IMG/VR virus record: IMGVR_UViG_3300030104_002975
Span: 1-26,115 of that record
Length of the DNA stretch: 26,115 nucleotides
Reading direction: 5' to 3' (one strand)
Source of the DNA: a virus
How positions within the stretch are numbered: the stretch's first letter is position 1; each line of letters opens with the position of its first letter. A program made the position numbers and the translations under genes. Below are positions 15,428 to 23,643 of this stretch, piece after piece. Under the pieces are notes generated by a model. It saw nothing but the letters and a program-made list of their open reading frames with translations, made no database searches and had not been told where the DNA came from.

Positions 15428-18148
15428 ATGGCAAGTTTAACAGGTCTAGCATTCCAGATTGATTTCCTCGTAGGCCGAGGGTCGAGAAGGAACGCGGTCA
15501 GTACGATTAGAGATACTGTAGACCAGATAAACTTAGTTGCTAAACAAGGTGCTACTAAAGCATCTGCTGAAAGAAGAACAGAATTAGAACGTAATTTGAA
15601 GGATTTAGAAAGTATTTCTACAGATTCTACAAATAGGTTGATAGCCGGTAGGGAAGCAGCAGCTAAATCAGTAGCAGGTAAAGTAGCAAGAGCTGCAACA
15701 TCTGCTACTAAAAGAGCAAGTGCAGATACAAGTGGTTTAGATGCTTTAGGTAAGAAAACTAAATCTGTTGCTAAAGATATGAAAAATACATTTAGGTCTT
15801 TAAATGCAGCATTAAAAGATAGAGGTGTAGCAAAATTAGCAGGTTCAGGTTTTGGTTCTGTCGAAACAATGACAGACTATGCATCTAGAGAAAGAGCTGA
15901 ACGAGAACAAATACTTGCAGTTGTAGACCAAGAATTTAATCTTAAGAAACAGATGGGTACCCTTATGGAAGGGGATAAGATTGCCAGACAAGCCCTTTTA
16001 GATTTAGAAAAAGAAGCGCTAGCTTTAGAAAAGGAAAATAAATTAACTCAGGATGAGGTAGGAAGATTAGCACAAAAATACCATAAAGAGTTTCAGAATG
16101 CAGAAAGAGAGCAGATTAACATGCTTCGAGAAGAGATACAACTCAGAAGAGAAGCAGGTGAACAGATAAGTAGGGTAACAGAACAAGTAGGAACTACTCT
16201 ACGTAATGCTTTTATTTATTCTACTGCTGCTGTAGCAGCTTTCTATTATAAACTAAATGAAGTTCTTCAAACATTCCAAGCTTTCGAAAACGAATTAATT
16301 AATGCTCAATCTATTTTCCAGACCACACAAGACACTTTATTTGGATTATCTGACCAAATAGCAGAGTTCGGTTTAAATTATGGTGTAGAATTACAAAACG
16401 CAACCACTGGTTTATACCAACTTGCTTCGGCAGGTTTGAGTGCTAATGATTCGGTAGAAGTTTTAAACAATACATTGAAACTATCTATGGCTGTTCAAGG
16501 TGACCATAATACTATATCTAAGTTAACAACACAGACAATATTCGGTTTCGGTTTAGAAATGTCAGATAGTGCTGCACTTGTTGATAAGTTTGCTTTTGCT
16601 ATTAACAAGTCTTTAATTGAATACCAAGATTTAGCTAGTGCTGTTAAGTTCGCTATGCCTTTCTTTGTATCTACAGGTCAGAGTGTAGACCAGTTATTAG
16701 GTTCTTTACAAGTTTTAACTAACCGTGCTTTAGAAGCAGGTATTGCAGGTCGTGGTTTAAGACAGGCTTTAGCAGAGTTTGCAGAAAGTGCAGATGATAA
16801 CTCAAGAGCATTTAGAAAAATGGGCATCGAAGTAACCAATTCAGATGGTACATTCAGACAATTAACAGAAATAGCACGTGATTTCCACGATACATTCGGT
16901 GAAACATCTACAGATGTTGAACTGATGACAACATTATTAGAGGATTTAAACGTTCGTGGTGCTACAGCGTTTGTTCATTTAGTACAAAACGTTGATGAAT
17001 TCGAACAAGCAGTAGGAGATTTACAAAATTCAGCTGGTTCTGCTACACAAATGGCAGAAATTCAGCAACAATCTTTACACAATCAGATACAGATACTTAA
17101 AAACGCACTAATGGCTCCATTTATCATTACCGACGAGATTGGTAGAGCCAGTGGATTTATGAATGAATTCCATATGGTGCTACATAATATGATACAATCT
17201 TTCTCTGATTTGATATATACAACCTTACCAGATGGCCAAAAAGAACTTACTCAACTAGGTAAAGGTATAAAGAAATTCGTTATAGAAGCTTTCAAACAAC
17301 TTACAGTACTATTACACCAAACAGTTAATATATTTAAGAATTTTGCTGGTGAAGCAGATACAGCAATTGCCGTATTTAATATGATACTTATACCACTCAA
17401 AGCAGTAGCAACAATAATTGGTGCGATAGGCATAGAAGGTATGCAAATGGTTCTTATGTTTAGAACAATGAATAAGATTATACCTATGTCTACTATTATG
17501 TTATTCCAAAATACTATAGCAGAATTGCAATTAGCACAAGCTACAACTATGGGTGCTTCCGCAATAGCTATGAAAACAGCAGCTTATAAACAATTAATGT
17601 TAGCACAAGCTGCGTCTTTCACAGGATTATTAGCTATATCATACGCTACACTACAGGCAGCCAAAGGCGCAAACGATGCAGCAATGGCATGGGGAGCTCT
17701 TGGTGGAGGTATAATGGCAGCAGCCATAGCTATGCAAGCATTTAGAGCAGGAATGATGGGACCCGGTGCCTTTGCTCTGGCAATTGCAACTGGTGCAGCA
17801 GCAGGAGCAGCTTATGTTAGATTAGTTGGTGAGATGATGAAAACACCTGAATTACCACCAATGAAAGAATATGATTTAACTGGTAGTCAAGCAATGGAAA
17901 CACCAATTATGGATACTGGTGGCAGAATACCTATGTATGATACAGGAGGTAGGCCAGACCACCGTATGGTATTAGTAGAACCCGGAGAATCTATTATATC
18001 AAAAACACAGAACATGGCAGACGCAGGAACAGGTGGACCACAAATTATAATACAAGGTGATGTTTATGATGCAGACAAATTTGCAGAAAAGATAGCTGAA
18101 GTATTACCACAGACACAGAGAATTACGATGAATAGAGGAATGATTTAA
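15428..18148 (+). CDS. Tail tape measure protein
   Basis: The gene encodes 906 aa, its ATG one base after the chaperone stop with AAGGAAG upstream. Residues ~25-260 are charged, coiled-coil-like helices. Residues ~285-560 match the phage minor-tail/tape-measure core: a FENELINAQSIFQTTQDTLF start, LYQLASAGLSANDSVEVLNN, QTIFGFGLEMSDSAALVDKF, GQSVDQLLGSLQVLTNRALE and GIAGRGLRQALAEFAESADD. Residues ~650-830 are hydrophobic, Ala/Met-rich helices that may insert into the host membrane. The C-terminus has RIPMYDTGGRPDHRMVLVEP, a typical tape-measure end. At ~0.15 nm per residue, 906 residues predict a tail of roughly 135 nm. Gene order (chaperones directly before) supports the call strongly. Confidence 0.88.
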   Translation: MASLTGLAFQIDFLVGRGSRRNAVSTIRDTVDQINLVAKQGATKASAERRTELERNLKDLESISTDSTNRLIAGREAAAKSVAGKVARAATSATKRASADTSGLDALGKKTKSVAKDMKNTFRSLNAALKDRGVAKLAGSGFGSVETMTDYASRERAEREQILAVVDQEFNLKKQMGTLMEGDKIARQALLDLEKEALALEKENKLTQDEVGRLAQKYHKEFQNAEREQINMLREEIQLRREAGEQISRVTEQVGTTLRNAFIYSTAAVAAFYYKLNEVLQTFQAFENELINAQSIFQTTQDTLFGLSDQIAEFGLNYGVELQNATTGLYQLASAGLSANDSVEVLNNTLKLSMAVQGDHNTISKLTTQTIFGFGLEMSDSAALVDKFAFAINKSLIEYQDLASAVKFAMPFFVSTGQSVDQLLGSLQVLTNRALEAGIAGRGLRQALAEFAESADDNSRAFRKMGIEVTNSDGTFRQLTEIARDFHDTFGETSTDVELMTTLLEDLNVRGATAFVHLVQNVDEFEQAVGDLQNSAGSATQMAEIQQQSLHNQIQILKNALMAPFIITDEIGRASGFMNEFHMVLHNMIQSFSDLIYTTLPDGQKELTQLGKGIKKFVIEAFKQLTVLLHQTVNIFKNFAGEADTAIAVFNMILIPLKAVATIIGAIGIEGMQMVLMFRTMNKIIPMSTIMLFQNTIAELQLAQATTMGASAIAMKTAAYKQLMLAQAASFTGLLAISYATLQAAKGANDAAMAWGALGGGIMAAAIAMQAFRAGMMGPGAFALAIATGAAAGAAYVRLVGEMMKTPELPPMKEYDLTGSQAMETPIMDTGGRIPMYDTGGRPDHRMVLVEPGESIISKTQNMADAGTGGPQIIIQGDVYDADKFAEKIAEVLPQTQRITMNRGMI

Positions 18149-18149
18149 T

Positions 18150-21100
18150 ATGGCAGATGAATACACAAGTAACGGAACAGTTTTTTACAGAGTATCAGAC
18201 AGAACTGATGATACTACACTTACTAAGGATATAACCTTACACACGGCCTTCGGTGACTTATCAGATGGTACAGCTCCAGCTTTGAATGTAAAAGCAGGAA
18301 AAGACTCTAGAATGGCATTATTAGACTTCAGAGTTAAACCACAACCTAAATATGGTTCTAAAGCACAAATGGTAGGGTTTGATTTAAATTTCGTTACAGC
18401 TTCAGGCGATGTAGCTCAAAATTCAGTTATGCCTCTTATTGATGTATATAAAATGAAATATGGTGAGGAAGGTTTAACAGAAGGTGCTATGAAACCCGTT
18501 AATGATGCTCATCAAACTTACGATTATGCTTGGGAAAATGGTTCAGCATGGCAAAGGTCTGACGTAGCAGCTTTGTTAGCTTATCACAATTACGATGGTA
18601 CACATAAAGTTTTACATGAAGATTTCTCAGGTTCTTCAGATATTTCTAAGACCATGTACAAATATACCTCATCAGGTAAAGTATTTGCAGGAACTAAACC
18701 ATATATTACAGTCAAAGAAGCTGTAGAAAACACAGCTGGTTTTATTAATAAGGCTAAAAGCGCAATTCAAAAGCTTGGTGGAGGTAACGAAGCTTCTAAG
18801 GTAGAGATGGCAGGTTTTTACGGCTCTACAAACAGTGATGGAGAAACAGTTGTTTTCTTAGAACCTGCTGATGAAAATGACCCACCTAATAAATGGAAAC
18901 CTGCAAACCCTGTAGGAGAAAAACAAGATTTATTAAGTCACCCAGCATTCGCCCCTACAGCCGCTACTGGTGTAGGAAACGCAGGAGCTGTAGGTGCAGG
19001 AGCTGCTGGCACATATGCTGGTGCTCAACATTCTAATATGATTCAAGCCAATACACATATGCGTGGTAATAAACTTATGGCTAAAAATATGTTTTTACAC
19101 ACTGAATATCAACAACACTTAGCTACAATGGGTCCTAATAAAGGTAACGCTATAAAACTTTCTAATAAATCAGGTAATTCAGCTGGTATGTTTACTCAAG
19201 TTAAAAGCGGACCGATGGCTCAAACAAGATATGCAGTAGGAAAAGCTCCAGCGAAAATGTTAGGAGGACCATTGACCATGGCTATAGCGGCAGGTACAGC
19301 ATTATACAGCGGTCAACAAAGAGCTAAAGATTTATCAGCAGCACGTAATGCTGGTGATTTCAGTGGATTAAACAGACCATACTTTGAACCTACCTTTAAA
19401 CATAAAGATATAAAAAATAAGATTAAATATGATAAAGTTTTCGAAGACTTTACAATTTCTGAAAGAGACGAAACGGCTATGACAGTAACATCTTCATGGT
19501 GGGACATGATTAAGGAGGTAAAGGATTATCCCAAACCTACGACAGGTGCTGGAGTAGATGATGCTACACCCGGTTCTACTGAAGATATGATGGCAAAGAG
19601 TAGTATAAACTTTTCTAATGAAAATAGTCTATATGGTGGTAATATGCGTATGGCATGTTATCATGACAAAGACGTCGCTACTCACCCCGCAGAACAATTA
19701 GATAAAGAATTTGGAGGCACAATAAATCCTTTGGCTCAAGATATTTTTGTATGTAAAAAGAACATACCTGCACCAGTTAAAATGTTCCCTGATGCTTTAT
19801 CAACTAATTCAGTGACTAATAAAGAACCTACAAGTAAATATGAAATTTCATTTAAATTAAATATACCAGAAATGGCACAACAATATACTGCACTATCAAG
19901 TAATGGTTCCTCAACATCTTCTGCTACACCATTTAGAAGAGGTATAGCAGTAGTATTTTCTAATAAAGAACCAGAAGAAAATGATTCCTTTGCTGATTAT
20001 ATACAAAGGCACAATCCTACTGCTGATAAATCAAATTGGGACCATGATATATGTGGGTTTGTTATAGAAAATAGACCCGGTATAGGGTCAGGAGGAAGTA
20101 TAACTGCACAAGGTATGAGAGTTGTACCTTTTGCTCAAGTTATTGCTGATAATAATAGTACTACAGACCAAGATTCAGATTTAGACGGTTCTGTAATGGT
20201 TAACTGTCAACAATCTGGTACGCTTACAAACGATATTTCTTTTGCCCAAACATCTTCAGGCACAGCTTCCAACGCAGATAACATAAGAATACCTGCTGCA
20301 ACATGGTTAGAATTTAAATTATCAACAGACCAATCTGGTGCGTCAGGACAAAACTACAGAAGACACGGTAGATTTTATTTAACTGTTCATCATTGTCAGG
20401 AAGAAGGAAGATTAGTAGCTGACCAAAAAGAATATAATGCCGAAGCAGAAGAAGGTGCCTTTGAAGGACCTATGTGTCTTGTGTCTCCTAATGATTGTGC
20501 TGACGGTTCTGGTAGTGGTGCTGATTTAAAATTAACAAACGCACACGGAGATATAGATGAACCGTTAAATACTACACACTGGTTGAAACATATGAGTATA
20601 TGGGTTTGTAACTATGGTAATATGTCAGGAGGTTCTATGAATATGGATGGAACTGCTTCTAGTTCTGCGTCAACAAGATATATACACGACTTCTTTTCAG
20701 CAGGTACACAAAACGGAGGTGTAGAATATGATGAAGCTATAACTACACCTAAAGGATATAAACCGTATTTCTTAGCTAAAACTGTAGCTCACTTTGATGA
20801 TTTTATGATTAAAGGTGCTTCACCTACATTAATAAATATGAGTATTAATAGTGAAAATCCAGCTAATATAGCAGGGCAAAACGTAATTAACAACGATAAT
20901 GAAACAATAATTAAACCTGCTTATGAACCTAGATGGGCTAACTTACGTGGAAGTGGTAACACATATGAAGAAAAAAGAAGTATAACTCCTACAGTATTAG
21001 CTCTAGGATTTAAAACTACAACAAATTTAGTAGGTTCTCTTGCAGACCCTAAATTCTTATTATTTAATGATTTCTTAGATACAGCTGGTAGACAACTTCC

Positions 21101-23639
21101 TACAGAAGTAAAAGACAGCTCAGCAGGTACAGGATTAACTGAAATGGTAGCTGGTTTCCAAGATGATACTAAAAAATTAGGTGATTTTATAGATGTACAT
21201 TCTACAGGTACAGAAAATGTGACGACAGTTAGTGGTTCAGGTTTACTTAATACTACAGACCCTGTAACTTTTAATGTTAACACACCACATGATATAGAAA
21301 TAGGAGATATATTAAAGGTAGATAGTGAGCATTTGGAAGTAACTAAGGTTGCTACTAATGCTATCACAGTTAATAGAGGTATAACAAGTACTGATTCAGT
21401 TGCTGCACATAGTGGTGGCGCAACTGTTGCTAGAATAGGACAATCTTTATTTAAAAAGTTCACTATAGGTAACACCGATAATAATGATATAATGACAGGA
21501 CCAGCAGATACTACTGATTTAGCTTATAGTGGTACTACTAATAAAACTATGTATGTGAATAACTTTTCACAAAAGGGAGTTCTACAATTCCAAAATGCAT
21601 TTACAAACTGGACAAGAAGAGAAAATATATACGCTTCTTCAAGAATAACATCTATACCAGATGGTGAAGAATCTGTAGTTTCCAACAAAGCTTTAATAGA
21701 AATAGCTGATAAAAATGCTATCAAATATAATGAGGATGAATTATATATAATATATAAATATGGTACTACTGCTACAGCTGCGACAGCTTTTGATAATGAT
21801 AGTGGTACAGCCACTATAGTAAAAATTCTAAGCACCAACGAAGACGGTAGAATAGAAATTATAAGAGATACGTCATTAGGAAATATTGGTGGTTCTTCTA
21901 GTAAACAAGGTGTGTACTTGCCTACATTATTAACATTTTCTAATTTACCTGTCTTATTTATTAGTCCATATAGGTACTGGGTTAATATAATGATAGACCA
22001 ACATAGATTATCACTCAAAGGTAGATATGATAGGACTGGTCAAACTTCTGCCCCTACACATTACGATTATCCAAAACATGCTGAAAGGGCTTACGGTTCA
22101 ATTTTACCTATTGCTGACCCAAGTAGTGGGTATGTAACAGGTACTACTTTTAACGAAGACGACTTTTTCGTTAATACTTCAGGAAAAACTTTCTATAGCA
22201 ACGCAAGGAGTTTTGATATAACAAATAAAGAAAGAGCTCCTTATGAGTTGAATGTTGATTTTGGATTCGGTACCTTTGATAACGAGACTGCTTCTGGAGG
22301 TCAAGTCAATACATTTAGACCAACCGTAGGAGTCAATAGGATACCAATAGATAATTTAATGGCTGCTTCTCCAGAGGAAGACAGTATGATTAGTTTATTA
22401 ATGTCGTCGAACGGTAGTAATCAAGAAGGAGCACAATTACACTTTTATTCAAGTAATTTAGATAGCTCATCTTTTGACGGTGTCAGTTCAGTACAAGAAA
22501 AAGATTTGATACCACAGTTTGTTACTAAATATTTAGCACAGATGCCAGACCATCCCGGTTTAGCAGTTACTCCTAATGAAGTTAATCCACAATATCCTGA
22601 GTTTACATACACAGCTAGTGGTTCAGATTTATGGTATGGATATTTATTAATATCTAAAGAACCTATTAAAAGTAAATATCATGGTATAGTAGGTTATGCA
22701 CCTCTCAACGAAAATACAGATACAGAACCATGGCAAGGCTCACGTGGTACAATAAGAGGTGGTAATATTAAAAGAATGAAGTTATATGGTAGAGAATCTA
22801 GTATAAACAAAGACTCTATTAGTGATACTAACGTTGACGTAGTTTATGCTACAACTGATGGTGTTTATAATTCTAATGTACATGGTACTAGTGCTGGACA
22901 AGTAATAGATGGTCTAGCAGGTAGAGCATTATACACAGGTGTACTAGGTGCACAACAGTTTCCTTACAGGGCTGGATATACTAATTTAAGTGAGATTGCT
23001 ACTGGTGGTTCAGTAGTTATGCACTGTATACCTGACGCAAACGCATCAGATGGTACTTTGTTAGAAATAAAATCGACAGGAACAAGTGCTTTAAAGATAG
23101 AAGTAGATTCTGGAAAGGTAAAGGCAACACTTGCTCCATCGTCTGGTACTTCTACAGTAGTAACATCTGCACGAACTATACCAAAAGATGGTGAAACCCC
23201 AGTATGTATAATAGTTACATTTGACCCTGATATACTTGACGGTAACATTAAACTATTTATGGATGGTAAATTAGAAGCACAGAGTGGACCAGCTACGCAG
23301 TCATCTACAGCATCACAATGGGAATATGGTAATACATTTGTTGGTACAGGTTCAAATGATTACTTACAAATAGGTGATTTTGCTAGCAAATATGAAGAAA
23401 TATTAATTTATGGTAATGGAAATATAATTTACCCAATAACTTTTAATGACCAAGGTGGCGACTCTAGTATAATAGTAGAAAAGAATTTAGAAGAAATAGC
23501 TTCTGTAAGTGACGGTCAACCACAAATTTACAACGCAAGGTTATTTGTTTTCGATTATCATAATTTGAGAGGTGACAATGTTGCAACCTCTCCAGAAATA
23601 GCATTTAGAAAAGCAGCATTCAAAATAGACGGAACGTGA
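18150..23639 (+). CDS. Giant tail-tip / baseplate protein with LamG-like domain
   Basis: The gene encodes 1829 aa and starts one base after the tape measure stop. It begins MADEYTSNGTVFYRVSDRTD; residues ~15-75 are beta-rich. Residues ~270-400 contain an Ala/Gly-rich stretch (AATGVGNAGAVGAGAAGTYA). Around residues 1028-1096 is a small beta-barrel pattern common in phage tail proteins (HDIEIGDILKVDSEHLEVTK then AITVNRGITSTDSVAAHSGG). Residues ~1600-1760 resemble a LamG/concanavalin-like sandwich (GGSVVMHCIPDANASDGTLL, then IIVTFDPDILDGNIKLFMDG), which often binds glycans. Position after the tape measure suggests a distal-tail, hub or side-fibre protein. Its size is unusual for a distal-tail protein, so several functions may be fused. 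No protease or lysozyme motif was seen. Confidence 0.68.
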   Translation: MADEYTSNGTVFYRVSDRTDDTTLTKDITLHTAFGDLSDGTAPALNVKAGKDSRMALLDFRVKPQPKYGSKAQMVGFDLNFVTASGDVAQNSVMPLIDVYKMKYGEEGLTEGAMKPVNDAHQTYDYAWENGSAWQRSDVAALLAYHNYDGTHKVLHEDFSGSSDISKTMYKYTSSGKVFAGTKPYITVKEAVENTAGFINKAKSAIQKLGGGNEASKVEMAGFYGSTNSDGETVVFLEPADENDPPNKWKPANPVGEKQDLLSHPAFAPTAATGVGNAGAVGAGAAGTYAGAQHSNMIQANTHMRGNKLMAKNMFLHTEYQQHLATMGPNKGNAIKLSNKSGNSAGMFTQVKSGPMAQTRYAVGKAPAKMLGGPLTMAIAAGTALYSGQQRAKDLSAARNAGDFSGLNRPYFEPTFKHKDIKNKIKYDKVFEDFTISERDETAMTVTSSWWDMIKEVKDYPKPTTGAGVDDATPGSTEDMMAKSSINFSNENSLYGGNMRMACYHDKDVATHPAEQLDKEFGGTINPLAQDIFVCKKNIPAPVKMFPDALSTNSVTNKEPTSKYEISFKLNIPEMAQQYTALSSNGSSTSSATPFRRGIAVVFSNKEPEENDSFADYIQRHNPTADKSNWDHDICGFVIENRPGIGSGGSITAQGMRVVPFAQVIADNNSTTDQDSDLDGSVMVNCQQSGTLTNDISFAQTSSGTASNADNIRIPAATWLEFKLSTDQSGASGQNYRRHGRFYLTVHHCQEEGRLVADQKEYNAEAEEGAFEGPMCLVSPNDCADGSGSGADLKLTNAHGDIDEPLNTTHWLKHMSIWVCNYGNMSGGSMNMDGTASSSASTRYIHDFFSAGTQNGGVEYDEAITTPKGYKPYFLAKTVAHFDDFMIKGASPTLINMSINSENPANIAGQNVINNDNETIIKPAYEPRWANLRGSGNTYEEKRSITPTVLALGFKTTTNLVGSLADPKFLLFNDFLDTAGRQLPTEVKDSSAGTGLTEMVAGFQDDTKKLGDFIDVHSTGTENVTTVSGSGLLNTTDPVTFNVNTPHDIEIGDILKVDSEHLEVTKVATNAITVNRGITSTDSVAAHSGGATVARIGQSLFKKFTIGNTDNNDIMTGPADTTDLAYSGTTNKTMYVNNFSQKGVLQFQNAFTNWTRRENIYASSRITSIPDGEESVVSNKALIEIADKNAIKYNEDELYIIYKYGTTATAATAFDNDSGTATIVKILSTNEDGRIEIIRDTSLGNIGGSSSKQGVYLPTLLTFSNLPVLFISPYRYWVNIMIDQHRLSLKGRYDRTGQTSAPTHYDYPKHAERAYGSILPIADPSSGYVTGTTFNEDDFFVNTSGKTFYSNARSFDITNKERAPYELNVDFGFGTFDNETASGGQVNTFRPTVGVNRIPIDNLMAASPEEDSMISLLMSSNGSNQEGAQLHFYSSNLDSSSFDGVSSVQEKDLIPQFVTKYLAQMPDHPGLAVTPNEVNPQYPEFTYTASGSDLWYGYLLISKEPIKSKYHGIVGYAPLNENTDTEPWQGSRGTIRGGNIKRMKLYGRESSINKDSISDTNVDVVYATTDGVYNSNVHGTSAGQVIDGLAGRALYTGVLGAQQFPYRAGYTNLSEIATGGSVVMHCIPDANASDGTLLEIKSTGTSALKIEVDSGKVKATLAPSSGTSTVVTSARTIPKDGETPVCIIVTFDPDILDGNIKLFMDGKLEAQSGPATQSSTASQWEYGNTFVGTGSNDYLQIGDFASKYEEILIYGNGNIIYPITFNDQGGDSSIIVEKNLEEIASVSDGQPQIYNARLFVFDYHNLRGDNVATSPEIAFRKAAFKIDGT

Positions 23640-23643
23640 TAAA

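Noticed and set aside
20921-22018. Two long minus-strand frames inside the 1829-aa gene
   Set aside because: They are antisense shadows of a well-supported gene, hydrophobic by frame bias, with no promoter or ribosome site.
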